From Mesorhizobium sp. ORS 3324 (GTDB lineage: Bacteria > Pseudomonadota > Alphaproteobacteria > Rhizobiales > Rhizobiaceae), in NCBI GenBank assembly GCA_000824825.2, contig LM655205.1, positions 1 through 64,000 on the forward strand: 64,000 nucleotides of DNA, in the 5' to 3' direction. The notes under the pieces are model-generated. The model saw only the letters and a list, made by a program, of their open reading frames with translations, was not told the origin of the DNA and searched no databases. Made by a program: the position numbers and the translations under genes. How positions within the stretch are numbered: position 1 is the first letter of the stretch; each line of letters begins with the position of its first letter. Of this stretch, positions 51,019 to 60,115 are shown one piece after another.

Positions 51019-52314
51019 TCAGTCCGATCCGGCCGCGATGCGCAGCTCTCCGGAGACAGTGGAATGGCGCTGGTCCCACATCAGCCCAAGCGCGCGCATT
51101 TCATCGCGCAACCGGGCGCCGTGCCTCTGCAGCCAAGTCGGGACCGACCCAAAGGCTACGATACGCGCTTGGCCATTCGTAATGCGCACGACGGGCCAGT
51201 CGCCGATCAAGGCGTTGTCATTCCCGAACAGATCCGAGCCCGCCCATTTCGCTATCCCGAACGCATGTTCGCCGAGCCCGCCATGCTTCATCGCTGCGAG
51301 AACGGAGACAGGCGCCGCCGTTCCAGCCTTCTCGACCGCCGCATGCCAAAGGTCGAGCGTGGCAACATATTCCCAGGAAACCGCGCTCCAGCTGTCCGGG
51401 AAACGCCGATTGTACTCCGCGAAGAACTCGGCTGGGCGATTGAAGAAGAAGGCCTTGTCGCGGAGCTCTGGATCGTCGAAGTCCGGGAACTGGAACAGAA
51501 AGCCCTCCATGAAATCGATCGATGTCCGCTCGACCAGCCGCCGATAATAGTCGGCAGTGCAAGAAATGATCTGCCCTCGAAATCCGGACCGGAACGCAGC
51601 CTCGGTCAGCGCGTGAACCATCGGCTCATAGCTCGTGCACCAACACAAAATGTCGGGACTGCCGGTCAGCATTGCGCGCAGTATTTCGTCGGCGTTCGTA
51701 GCCTCCGGCGCGTAGCGGATCTCGCCCACCGACGCGATCCCCTCGGCCGCAAAGGCGGCCCGATAGGTAGCCAGCGAAGGCAGGCCCAGCGCATCCGTCT
51801 GGCTGCACATCGCCACGCGGCGCAGGTCGGGGCGGTTGCGTGCAAGCCATTCGACTGCCGTGACGTTGTAGAGGGGATGGATCTCGCTGGGCGCGATCAG
51901 GTACGGTGTGTCGGGCGAAAGATCGCTCGGCAGCAGCGTCGAGGTCAGAATCTTGCGCGACATGAGATAGTCCTGGATCGGACGGAACGTGTCGCCTCCG
52001 TGCATCATAAGCAGCCCTACCCCGTGATCCTGCACGAGGCGGCGAGCCCCTTCCGCCGCCCGATCGGGATCATAGCCGCAGTCCTCGGCCAACAGTTGGA
52101 CATTGTGCCGTGTCCCGCCGATGAGCATTCCGCCAGTGCGATTGATCCAGTCCACCCAGATGCGGCAGCCGTTCAATCCCGGCAGCCCCCAAGACCGAAC
52201 AGGCCCACTGAGCGGCCCGAGAAAGCCTACTTTGACCACGCGCTGCGCACCGACGCCCAGCCGTTTGACCTGGGCGTTCACTGCAAGTCGTTGCACTAGG
52301 CTGCTGGCGTTCAT
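51019..52314 (-). CDS. periplasmic-binding-protein-like protein (LIVBP/AmiC type) without export signal
   Basis: A 431-residue protein of the branched-chain-amino-acid/amide-binding fold. VKVGFLGPLSGPVRSWGLPG begins the first lobe, followed by RLVQDHGVGLLMMHGGDTFR and later GQIISCTADYYRRLVERTSI. ATG 52314 with GGAGGA seven bases upstream is the clear start. The N-terminus MNASSLVQRLAVNAQVKRLG has no hydrophobic core, so no signal peptide. No permease or ATPase gene is adjacent. This resembles AmiC, which senses amides in the cytosol. It could be a methylamine/TMAO sensor that partners a regulator, or a degraded transporter component. Confidence 0.75.
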   Translation of the reverse strand: MNASSLVQRLAVNAQVKRLGVGAQRVVKVGFLGPLSGPVRSWGLPGLNGCRIWVDWINRTGGMLIGGTRHNVQLLAEDCGYDPDRAAEGARRLVQDHGVGLLMMHGGDTFRPIQDYLMSRKILTSTLLPSDLSPDTPYLIAPSEIHPLYNVTAVEWLARNRPDLRRVAMCSQTDALGLPSLATYRAAFAAEGIASVGEIRYAPEATNADEILRAMLTGSPDILCWCTSYEPMVHALTEAAFRSGFRGQIISCTADYYRRLVERTSIDFMEGFLFQFPDFDDPELRDKAFFFNRPAEFFAEYNRRFPDSWSAVSWEYVATLDLWHAAVEKAGTAAPVSVLAAMKHGGLGEHAFGIAKWAGSDLFGNDNALIGDWPVVRITNGQARIVAFGSVPTWLQRHGARLRDEMRALGLMWDQRHSTVSGELRIAAGSD

Positions 52315-52390
52315 GGCGTGCTCCTCCACCAACCGTCCATAAACCGGCGCCAATTCCGGCGCAAATTGATTTTCCTTCCATGAATATTAG

Positions 52391-52430
52391 TTGACAAATT
52401 CGCCGTTTCGATCATAACTGGTTTGAACCA
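52391..52430 (+). promoter_or_regulatory. tmm promoter overlapped by an inverted repeat
   Basis: TTGACA at 52391-52396 and CATAAC at 52413-52418, 16 bases apart, look like a sigma-70 promoter for tmm. Over the -10 lies AACTGGT (52416-52422), part of TGGTT-TG-AACCA (52419-52430). The half-site also occurs upstream of dmmD. Binding here would block or reposition RNA polymerase. Confidence 0.6.
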
Positions 52431-52478
52431 AAAGAACCAATCCATCACAAACCGGTTCAGACCAATGGGAGAATGATG

Positions 52479-53822
52479 ATGAAGAAACGGATTGCCGTTA
52501 TCGGTGCTGGTCCGTCCGGCTTGGCTCAGCTGCGCGCCTTCGCGTCCGCAGCACAGAAGGGCGCAGAGATTCCCGAGATCGTCTGCTTTGAAAAGCAGAA
52601 GAATTGGGGAGGGCTGTGGAACTACACCTGGCGCACGGGCCTGGACGAATTTGGCGAGCCGGTTCACGGCTCGATGTATCGCTATCTCTGGACTAACGGC
52701 CCCAAGGAAGGTCTGGAATTCGCCGACTACTCCTTCGAGGAGCATTTCGGCAAACAGATCGCTTCCTATCCGCCCAGGGCCGTGCTGTTCGACTACATCG
52801 AAGGGCGCGTGAAGAAGGCCGGTGTCCGCCCATGGATTCGTTTTTCCACCGTTGTCAGGTATGTCACCTGGAGCCCGGAGACCCGCAAGTTCACCGTGCG
52901 TGCGCACGATCTTCCCAAGGACCGATCCTACTCGGAAGAGTTTGACCACGTCGTCGTCGCGTCGGGCCATTTTTCGACACCGAACGTTCCCGAATTCCCC
53001 GGCTTTGACACTTTCAACGGTCGCATTCTCCATGCGCACGACTTCCGCGACGCCCGCGAGTTTATCGGTCAGGACATACTGATCATCGGAACCAGCTACT
53101 CGGCCGAGGATATCGGTTCCCAGTGCTGGAAGTACGGTTGCAAGTCGGTCACGGTCAGCCATCGTACCGAGGCAATGGGCTTCAAGTGGCCGGCCAACTG
53201 GAAAGAGGTGCCGCTGCTGACCAAGGTCGAGGGCAACATCGCAACCTTCAAGGACGGCTCGACCGCAACCGTCAATGCGATCATCCTCTGTACCGGCTAC
53301 AAGCACCATTTCCCGTTCATATCGGACGACTTGCGGCTGCGTACTGCAAACAGGCTGGCCGCGGCAGACCTCTACAAAGGCACGGTCTACGTCCACAATC
53401 CGGCGCTGTTTTATCTCGGCATGCAGGATCAGTGGTACACCTTCAACATGTTCGACGCGCAGGCCTGGTGGGTGCGCGACGTAATCCTCGGCAGGATCAA
53501 GCTGCCGGCCTCGAAGAACGAACTGACCGCCGATGTCGAAAAACGGATCGCGGCCGAAGACGCTGGGGAGGATAGCTATGACGCCATCCGCTACCAGGGC
53601 GACTACGTCAAGGAATTGATCGCCGAGACCGACTATCCGAGCTTTGACGTTGACGGCGCCAACGAGGCGTTCTTCCAGTGGAAGAAGCACAAGATCAAGG
53701 ACATCATGGGGTTCCGGGACAATAGCTACAAGTCCGTGATGACCAGTTCCATGGCGCCGAAGCATCACACGCCGTGGAAGGACGCTCTGGACGATACGAT
53801 GCAGAGCTATCTGCGCAACTGA
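52479..53822 (+). CDS. tmm: trimethylamine monooxygenase
   Basis: A 447-residue class B flavin monooxygenase that oxidises trimethylamine to TMAO with NADPH and O2. FAD motif GAGPSG lies near residue 10, the FMO signature F-x-G-x3-H-x3-F is in [11 protein letters not shown], and the NADPH-site GTSYSAED follows. Phrases such as [25 protein letters not shown] and [12 protein letters not shown] are close to bacterial Tmm. Of three in-frame ATGs, 52479 has GGGAG at the right distance. It is divergent from the binding-protein gene and starts the TMA pathway with tdm. Confidence 0.92.
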   Translation: MKKRIAVIGAGPSGLAQLRAFASAAQKGAEIPEIVCFEKQKNWGGLWNYTWRTGLDEFGEPVHGSMYRYLWTNGPKEGLEFADYSFEEHFGKQIASYPPRAVLFDYIEGRVKKAGVRPWIRFSTVVRYVTWSPETRKFTVRAHDLPKDRSYSEEFDHVVVASGHFSTPNVPEFPGFDTFNGRILHAHDFRDAREFIGQDILIIGTSYSAEDIGSQCWKYGCKSVTVSHRTEAMGFKWPANWKEVPLLTKVEGNIATFKDGSTATVNAIILCTGYKHHFPFISDDLRLRTANRLAAADLYKGTVYVHNPALFYLGMQDQWYTFNMFDAQAWWVRDVILGRIKLPASKNELTADVEKRIAAEDAGEDSYDAIRYQGDYVKELIAETDYPSFDVDGANEAFFQWKKHKIKDIMGFRDNSYKSVMTSSMAPKHHTPWKDALDDTMQSYLRN

Positions 53823-53963
53823 ACTTACGCTGCGCAGCGATTTGTCCGGAACCCTACCGACCGTCACTCCAGTGCGTCTTCAGTATGGTTCCGGGCAGAG
53901 GAGGACAATACCACTCCGTAGTTCGCCAAGAAGAGAATGGCAGAAGATGAGGAGGGAGCCGGC

Positions 53964-55031
53964 ATGCTGACCGCTCAGGCTGCACATAGGTCGTTTAGTT
54001 TCTACCTCTTGCCCGACTTCTCGCTTCAAGCTTTCTCTTGCGCGGTGGAAGTATTGCGGTTGGCCAATGAGGCGATCGGCAGGAACGTCTATAGCTGGCA
54101 AGTCATATCGGACGACGGGCAACCGATATTGTCGAGCTGCCGGCTGGCCGTCAGCGCCGACTCCGCCTTGAGAAATGAACGGGAGCGAACCCAAAGAACA
54201 AACCTGACCTCAGCCGCCGTGGTATGCGGCGGTAGTGCCATTCCGCGCCCCGACAGGCAACTCGACGCGTGGCTAAGGGAATGCCGAATGCGTCGCATTC
54301 CCCTCATTTGCATCGGCAGCGGTACCATCGTCGTTGCGCGGGCCGGACTGGCGGACGGGCGCCGGTGCGCCGTTCACTGGGAACAGCTTCCGCTATTTTG
54401 CGAGCAGTTTCCGGGCATAGAGTCCACTCAGACGGCCTTTGAACACGATGGAGATCTGCATACCTGCTCGGGTGGGGATGCCCCTTTCGACATGTTTCTT
54501 CACCTGGTTGAACGTGACCATGGTTCAGCCATCGTCAATCGCATCTGCGAAAAGGCCATCGCCTACCGAATGCGTTCGGCGGGAGAGCGACAGCGCCTGC
54601 CCCTGCATTCTCGCGTCAAGCTCAACCATAAGGCAGTGATGAAGGTCATTGGCCTGATGGAGGCAAGCTTGGATGATCCTATGCCGGTCGACGATCTTGT
54701 GGCGTTAAGCGGAATATCGCGCCGGCAGATCGAAAGGCTTTTCGACAGAGAGTTGGGACGCTCTCCGAACCGATACTACATGGAACTGCGCCTGGAGCGC
54801 GCGCAGTTGCTTCTTGTGAGCACCAACTTGCCGGTCGTCGAAGTTGCCGTGGCTTGCGGTTTTATCTCGCCGTCGCACTTTTCCAAAGTCTATCGCGAGG
54901 CCTACGGATGCGCTCCGCATCAGACACGACTGGCTGCCCGTGCGGACGGGCGCGTCGATCTGATGGACCCGGCGCTGCTTGGATTGAACTGCACCGAAGT
55001 GTCCCAACGCAGGTTGTCGATGACGGCGTAG
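53964..55031 (+). CDS. GlxA-family regulator (DJ-1/PfpI + AraC HTH)
   Basis: A 355-residue regulator. DJ-1-like domain with SFYLLPDFSLQAFSCAVEVL and CIGSGTIVVARAGL; AraC helices in VDDLVALSGISRRQIERLFD and VVEVAVACGFISPSHFSKVY. Its branch (GbdR, SouR, CdhR) often senses glycine betaine, sarcosine or carnitine, which suits a methylated-amine cluster. ATG 53964 follows GGAGGG; 53937 is an alternative. It lies between tmm and tdm, so TMAO or a related amine could be its ligand. Confidence 0.87.
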   Translation: MLTAQAAHRSFSFYLLPDFSLQAFSCAVEVLRLANEAIGRNVYSWQVISDDGQPILSSCRLAVSADSALRNERERTQRTNLTSAAVVCGGSAIPRPDRQLDAWLRECRMRRIPLICIGSGTIVVARAGLADGRRCAVHWEQLPLFCEQFPGIESTQTAFEHDGDLHTCSGGDAPFDMFLHLVERDHGSAIVNRICEKAIAYRMRSAGERQRLPLHSRVKLNHKAVMKVIGLMEASLDDPMPVDDLVALSGISRRQIERLFDRELGRSPNRYYMELRLERAQLLLVSTNLPVVEVAVACGFISPSHFSKVYREAYGCAPHQTRLAARADGRVDLMDPALLGLNCTEVSQRRLSMTA

Positions 55032-55072
55032 CCGACGAAGCAGCTAAGGCCAGCCTCAGAGAGGAGGTAACG

Positions 55073-57445
55073 ATGCTGAACACGATCTACCCTCCCGTCC
55101 GCGGTGGACCGCCGCAGGCGAGCCGTATCATCCGTCCCGGGGGATTGACCCTGCCCGCCGGCACCGAGCGCTACATCGTTGGCGGTGCCGGAGCGATGTT
55201 GATCGACATTGCGGTAGGCGACCGCATCACCGTAACGAATGACGAGGGCGGCCAAATCTGCGAGGTCGTCGTGGCCGACGCGTCGGGCAGAATTGACGCT
55301 GGCGTCGTCGGCCATGGTCCGAACTCGGATGCGGCGGGTCTGAAGGCGCTGCTAACCAGTCAGGACGGCAGCCTGCAACGGCTGCGCAAGGCGTTAGAGA
55401 TCCGTGGTATCGACCTCGCCGCGGCGGGCGGGCTTCGCTTCTTCGGCGCGACAACGCCGCCGAAGACCAATGTCGAGCTTACTGTCGAGCGCGGCGGCTG
55501 GCTCGTCATCGCCGCGCCAGGGACCGACATGGCACCGGACGACCAAGAGACCGCGACGCCGTTGGTCGTCCACGTGCGGCGCGCGACGGTGCGCTTGCGC
55601 GAAGCCTCCCGGGATTTGCCAGATCCGCTTGCCGATCCGGTTCTCGATCTTCGCGTGCACTCCTCGACGGCAGAGGCCTATTTCGTCAAGGCCGGGGACT
55701 ACATTCAGATCATCGATGTCGACGGGCGCCAGTGCACCGATTTCCAGTGCTTCTCAGCGCGCAAATTGGACAAGGGAAAGGAGCATGCGCTCGACGTCAC
55801 GGCCACGCGCAGCGCGATGGGGCATGCCTATCCGTTGCCCGGCCTCCATTCGAAGTACTACGATCAGGACTTCCTGCCGCTGGTCGAGGTCGTGCAGGAC
55901 ACTTGCGGTCGGCACGACGCCTTCTCGCTGGCATGCTATGCGAAATATTATGACGATATCGGCTATCCAGGCCATATCAACTGCACGGAAAACTTCAACA
56001 AGGCGCTCGGCTCATACGGCGTCGGTCCGCGCGGCGGCTGGATGGCCGCCAACTTCTTCTTCAATACCGGGGTCGACGCGCATGGCGTCATGTATGCCGA
56101 CGAACCGTGGTCGCGGCCGGGCGACTACGTACTCTTGCGGGCGCTGACCGACCTCGTCTGCGTCAACTCCGCATGCCCTGACGACACGACGGCGGCCAAT
56201 GGCTGGAATCCGACCGACATCCATGTGCGCACCTATTCAGGGGTCGAGAAATTCCAGCGCGCCGTGGCGATCCGCCCCACTCCCGATTCGGAGCCAAAGA
56301 TGACCAAGGAAACTGGGTTTCACGATCGCCTGTCCAAGCTGACCCGCAACTTCGTGGAGTATCGCGGCTACTGGCTGGCCAACAGCTACGTGGAAGCCGG
56401 GCCGATCGAGGAATACTGGGCTTGCCGGCAGAAGTCGGTGCTGATGGACCTTTCCGCCCTGCGCAAGTTCGAGGTGACGGGACCGGATTCGGAAGCGCTG
56501 CTTCAGTACACGCTGACGCGCGACGTGAAGAAGCTGGCGGTCGGCCAGATCGTTTATAGCGCCATGTGCTACGAGCATGGCGGCATGATTGACGACGGCA
56601 CGTTGTTCCGGCTCGGTCAGGACAATTTCCGGTGGGTCGGCGGCGACGAGTATTCGGGCATATGGCTGCGCGAACAGGCGGAGAAGCTCGGCCTCAACGT
56701 CCTGGTCCGCAGTTCCACCGACCAATTGCACAACATTGCCGTGCAGGGGCCGGAGAGCCGCGAACTGCTGAAGAAGGTCATCTGGACGCCGCCGCATCAG
56801 CCGTCGATCGCCGAACTCGGCTGGTTCCGTTTCACCGTTGGCCGCGTCGGGGATGACCAAGGCCTACCTGTCGTCGTGTCGCGTACCGGCTACACGGGCG
56901 AGCTGGGCTACGAGGTCTGGTGTCACCCCAAGCACGCGAGCGGGGTCTTCGACGCGATCTGGGCCGAGGGGGCAGCGCACGGATTGACGCCCATGGGCCT
57001 GGCCGCCCTTGACATGGTTCGGATCGAGGCGGGATTGATCTTCGCCGGCTATGACTTCTCTGATCAGACCGACCCGTTCGAGGCGGGCATCGGCTTCACC
57101 GTGCCGCTCAAGTCCAAGCCCGAGGACTTCATCGGGCGCGACGCGCTGATCCGGCGCAAGGAGCATCCCTCGCGCAAGATGGTCGGGCTGGACATCGAAG
57201 GGGCCGTCGCGGTCGGCCATGGCGACTGCATCCATCTTGGGCGCGCCCAGATCGGCGAGGTCACATCATCAACGCGTTCGCCGATCCTCGGCAAGAACAT
57301 CGCTTTGGCGCGCATCGACGTGGCCCATGCCGATATCGGCACCCAGGTCGAGATCGGCAAGCTCGACGGCCACCAGAAGCGGCTCCCGGCCACGATCGTC
57401 CCGCTATCGCACTATGATCCTAAGAAAACCCGTCCACAGTCCTGA
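55073..57445 (+). CDS. tdm: trimethylamine N-oxide demethylase (DUF1989 + GcvT)
   Basis: A 790-residue fusion. The N-terminal third to half is DUF1989 (RIIRPGGLTLPAGTERYIVG, GDYIQIIDVDGRQCTDFQCF); from about residue 410 on it is a GcvT-like domain (LTRNFVEYRGYWLANSYVEA, SRTGYTGELGYEVWCHPK). Known Tdm proteins have this layout and split TMAO to dimethylamine and formaldehyde, the latter passing to tetrahydrofolate. GAGGAGG precedes ATG 55073; an upstream frame overlapping the regulator gene is not used. It is five bases before the haemoglobin gene. Confidence 0.92.
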   Translation: MLNTIYPPVRGGPPQASRIIRPGGLTLPAGTERYIVGGAGAMLIDIAVGDRITVTNDEGGQICEVVVADASGRIDAGVVGHGPNSDAAGLKALLTSQDGSLQRLRKALEIRGIDLAAAGGLRFFGATTPPKTNVELTVERGGWLVIAAPGTDMAPDDQETATPLVVHVRRATVRLREASRDLPDPLADPVLDLRVHSSTAEAYFVKAGDYIQIIDVDGRQCTDFQCFSARKLDKGKEHALDVTATRSAMGHAYPLPGLHSKYYDQDFLPLVEVVQDTCGRHDAFSLACYAKYYDDIGYPGHINCTENFNKALGSYGVGPRGGWMAANFFFNTGVDAHGVMYADEPWSRPGDYVLLRALTDLVCVNSACPDDTTAANGWNPTDIHVRTYSGVEKFQRAVAIRPTPDSEPKMTKETGFHDRLSKLTRNFVEYRGYWLANSYVEAGPIEEYWACRQKSVLMDLSALRKFEVTGPDSEALLQYTLTRDVKKLAVGQIVYSAMCYEHGGMIDDGTLFRLGQDNFRWVGGDEYSGIWLREQAEKLGLNVLVRSSTDQLHNIAVQGPESRELLKKVIWTPPHQPSIAELGWFRFTVGRVGDDQGLPVVVSRTGYTGELGYEVWCHPKHASGVFDAIWAEGAAHGLTPMGLAALDMVRIEAGLIFAGYDFSDQTDPFEAGIGFTVPLKSKPEDFIGRDALIRRKEHPSRKMVGLDIEGAVAVGHGDCIHLGRAQIGEVTSSTRSPILGKNIALARIDVAHADIGTQVEIGKLDGHQKRLPATIVPLSHYDPKKTRPQS

Positions 57446-57450
57446 CGCAT

Positions 57451-57873
57451 ATGGAAACAGTTGCCAAGGAAACCCTTCTTGCGCAGATCGGCGGCGAAAC
57501 AGCTTTGCGCGCTCTGGTCGACTGCTTTTACGACCTGATCGAGACCGATCCTCGCGGAAGGCCGTTGCTGCGGCTGCATTTTCGCGGACATGGTGTCGAC
57601 CATGCCCGCGAGGAACAGTTCAACTTTCTGTGCGGCTTCCTCGGCGGCCGTCGTCACTATCTGGAAAAGCACGGGCACATGGACGTTCGCCTCATGCACG
57701 CGCATGTGCCGATCTCGGCAGCCGATGCCGAGGACTGGCTGGCTCTCATGGATCGAGCGATCGCCGAAATGCGGCTTTCAGGTCCCCCGGCAGACAAGAT
57801 GCGCTCGGCATTGCGCCGTGTCGCACTGACGCTGGTCAACGATCTTGGGGAATGGGGGGTGGGAAGCGCTTGA
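57451..57873 (+). CDS. group II truncated haemoglobin
   Basis: A 140-residue 2-on-2 globin. B-helix Tyr in CFYDLIETDPRGRPL, proximal His in LMHAHVPIS, and the group II-specific Trp in AEDWLALMD are visible. It starts five bases after tdm, so it is cotranscribed. Such globins bind O2, NO or sulfide. Behind an oxygen-using pathway (Tmm, Dmm) it could supply O2 or remove NO, but its presence in this operon is unusual. The identity as globin is firm, its role is not. Confidence 0.88.
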   Translation: METVAKETLLAQIGGETALRALVDCFYDLIETDPRGRPLLRLHFRGHGVDHAREEQFNFLCGFLGGRRHYLEKHGHMDVRLMHAHVPISAADAEDWLALMDRAIAEMRLSGPPADKMRSALRRVALTLVNDLGEWGVGSA

Positions 57874-57999
57874 CGACATGGAGGCTCTGCAACAACCTTT
57901 ATTGAAATGAAAAAAACAATCCCGATAGGCAACAAAATAACCGGCAAAGGGAAGCCGGATCGCAGGAACACTCAACCTCAAACAATGGGATAAAAAGCC

Positions 58000-59709
58000 A
58001 TGAGCGCTTTATCTGACACATACGCGGAGGCAGCCGCGGGACAGTTGCACAGAAGCATTGACTGGCGAGGTGCCTTCTGGGTGGCAAGCGGCGTCCCCGC
58101 CCTCGTTCTGTTCTCTATCGGCGGCATTGCTGGAACGACTGGCAAGCTGGCCTTCGTGATCTGGACCGTGTCCATGATCATGGGTTTCCTGCAGTCGTTC
58201 ACATATGCCGAAATCGCCGGTCTGTTCCCAAACAAGTCAGGTGGCGCCTCGGTCTATGGCGCAACCGCCTGGCTGCGGTATTCGAAGTTCATCGCGCCGC
58301 TGTCGGTTTGGTGCAACTGGTTCGCCTGGTCGCCGGTGCTGTCGCTCGGTTGCTCGATTGCCGCCGCTTACATCCTAAACGCGCTGGCACCGGTGCCGAT
58401 CTTCACCGAGAATTCTCCGGAGGTCGTTGCCTATATCGGGGCCCATGCCGGCACGAGTGCCGCCGACGCCATCACGGCGGTGACGGCCGCCGCAACGCCT
58501 GCCATCCGCAACTGGACGCTCTATAGTCACGCGCTCGGGCCAGTCAGTTTCTCGCTCAACGCCACCTTCTTCATCGGCGCGATCCTGATGCTGATTATCT
58601 TCGCGATTCAGCATCGCGGCATTCTGGGCACAGCAAGCGTGCAGAAATACATCGGCCTCCTGGTCATCATCCCGATGCTGATCGTCGGTGTGGTGCCGTT
58701 CTTCACCGGACAGATCAACTATGACAACTTCTCGCCATTGTTGCCACTAGCGGCCGCCTACGCGCCCGAACCGGGCACCTGGAATATCGCCGGATGGACG
58801 CTGGCGCTCGGCGGCATGTTCATCGCGGCATGGTCGACTTATGGCTTCGAGACCGCCGTCTGTTACACGTCGGAGTTCAAGAACCCCGGCACCGATACCT
58901 TCAAGGCGATCTTCTATTCCGGCCTGCTCTGCATGCTTCTGTTCATCCTGGTGCCTTTCACCTTCCAGGGGGTGCTTGGTCTCAACGGCATGCTGGCAAC
59001 GCCGATCGTAGACGGCTCGGGCGTCGCCGACGCGTTGGCCGGCATGGTCGGCGGCGGCAGGCTGATCCACAGCCTGCTGGTGATGTTGATGATCTTGGCG
59101 CTGGTGCTGTGCATCATGACGGCGATGGCTGGTTCCTCGCGCACGCTCTACCAGGGCTCGGTCGACGGCTGGCTGCCGCGCTATCTTAGCCACGTAAACG
59201 AGCACGGCGCGCCGACGCGAGCCATGTGGACCGACCTCGGCTTCAACCTGATCGTGCTGGCCATCGCCTCGGCCGACGCCACGAGCTTCTTCTTCATCCT
59301 CGCCGTGTCGAACTGCGGCTACATTATTTTCAACTTCCTCAACCTCAACGCCGGATGGATCCACCGCATCGACAACGGCCATATCGAACGGCCGTGGAAG
59401 GCGCCGACCTGGCTCTTGGGGATCGGGGCGGTCTTTGCCTACGTCAACGCCATGTTCATGGGAGCCGGAGCCAAGGTCTGGAACCCGATGGCGCTGTGGG
59501 CCGGCCTGTTAACCGCCGCCATGATCATCCCGGTGTTCTGCTTCCGTCACTATGTCCAGGACGGCGGCCAGTTCCCCGACCACATGCTGGACGATCTCGG
59601 CATGAAGTCCTCCGATCTCGTGGTCAAGAAGGCGGGGATCTTGCCCTATGCTACACTTGTAGCAGGCCTGATCGTGGTGCTGGTGGCAGACCGGATCTTC
59701 GTGCTTTGA
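58000..59709 (+). CDS. APC-superfamily amino acid/amine permease
   Basis: A 569-residue inner-membrane transporter with about twelve membrane helices. The first helices contain SIGGIAGTTGKLAFVIWTVS and AEIAGLFPNKSGGASVYGAT, typical of the APC fold. By place between tdm-globin and the mgd genes it may import a methylated amine or amino acid. A hairpin terminator follows at 59768. There is a 126-base gap behind the globin gene, so it may share that transcript. Confidence 0.85.
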   Translation: MSALSDTYAEAAAGQLHRSIDWRGAFWVASGVPALVLFSIGGIAGTTGKLAFVIWTVSMIMGFLQSFTYAEIAGLFPNKSGGASVYGATAWLRYSKFIAPLSVWCNWFAWSPVLSLGCSIAAAYILNALAPVPIFTENSPEVVAYIGAHAGTSAADAITAVTAAATPAIRNWTLYSHALGPVSFSLNATFFIGAILMLIIFAIQHRGILGTASVQKYIGLLVIIPMLIVGVVPFFTGQINYDNFSPLLPLAAAYAPEPGTWNIAGWTLALGGMFIAAWSTYGFETAVCYTSEFKNPGTDTFKAIFYSGLLCMLLFILVPFTFQGVLGLNGMLATPIVDGSGVADALAGMVGGGRLIHSLLVMLMILALVLCIMTAMAGSSRTLYQGSVDGWLPRYLSHVNEHGAPTRAMWTDLGFNLIVLAIASADATSFFFILAVSNCGYIIFNFLNLNAGWIHRIDNGHIERPWKAPTWLLGIGAVFAYVNAMFMGAGAKVWNPMALWAGLLTAAMIIPVFCFRHYVQDGGQFPDHMLDDLGMKSSDLVVKKAGILPYATLVAGLIVVLVADRIFVL

Positions 59710-59767
59710 GCAACGAAGAGGCATAGACCTTCTCCCCAGCCGGGTTCGCCTTTGAACCGAGGCGGCT

Positions 59768-59814
59768 TAGCGCAGATCAGCGTTTCTTGGAATCGCTGAT
59801 CTGCGCTAACTGTT
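59768..59814 (+). terminator. strong hairpin after the permease gene
   Basis: TTAGCGCAGATCAGCG at 59768-59783 and its exact complement CGCTGATCTGCGCTAA at 59795-59810 with an 11-base loop, followed by CTGTTTG. A 16-bp perfect stem ending the permease transcript. Confidence 0.85.
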
Positions 59815-59872
59815 TGTTTTCACGCAATTCCGGACGGAAACCGCCGCGCACTTTTCCCGGAATTGCTCTGGC
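59815..59872. repeat. dispersed palindromic repeat, family A copy 3 (reverse orientation)
   Basis: Reading on the minus strand, GCAATTCCGGGAAAAGTGC and GGAATTGCGTGAAAACAAA match the copies at 1817 and 9784. Its presence inside the amine cluster shows that the element occurs here as in the core chromosome. Confidence 0.85.
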
Positions 59873-60115
59873 CACCGCCTGCCCATGCGGGCGGTGGCTC
59901 CTCTTAAGCCGACGCTATGCCTAGGCGGCGATTGTGGGCGGCAGCGACCACGCCCGTCCCGGTGGAGTTCCGGTGCACTCGTGCCAAACTTCTTTTTGGA
60001 CGATTGCCGCAGACCCAACAGCGGCGACGACGTCGCTGCGCGCTCGATGCAAGACTGCTGTCGGTCTCGTGGCAGTGGATTTCGTTTCAGCCAACGTACC
60101 GTCGGCTCCGCCGAA
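59873..60115. other. intergenic stretch with no supported gene
   Basis: About 240 bases between the repeat and the end of the mgdD-like gene. Open frames on both strands are present but show no family features; the CGCC/GGCG-rich part may be remnant sequence. Confidence 0.4.

Noticed and set aside
51019-52314. Urea or branched-chain amino acid ABC import protein
   Set aside because: No signal peptide and no permease or ATPase genes in the operon.
54854-55072. N-terminal extension of the TMAO demethylase
   Set aside because: It overlaps the regulator gene in another frame and has no ribosome site; GAGGAGG marks ATG 55073.
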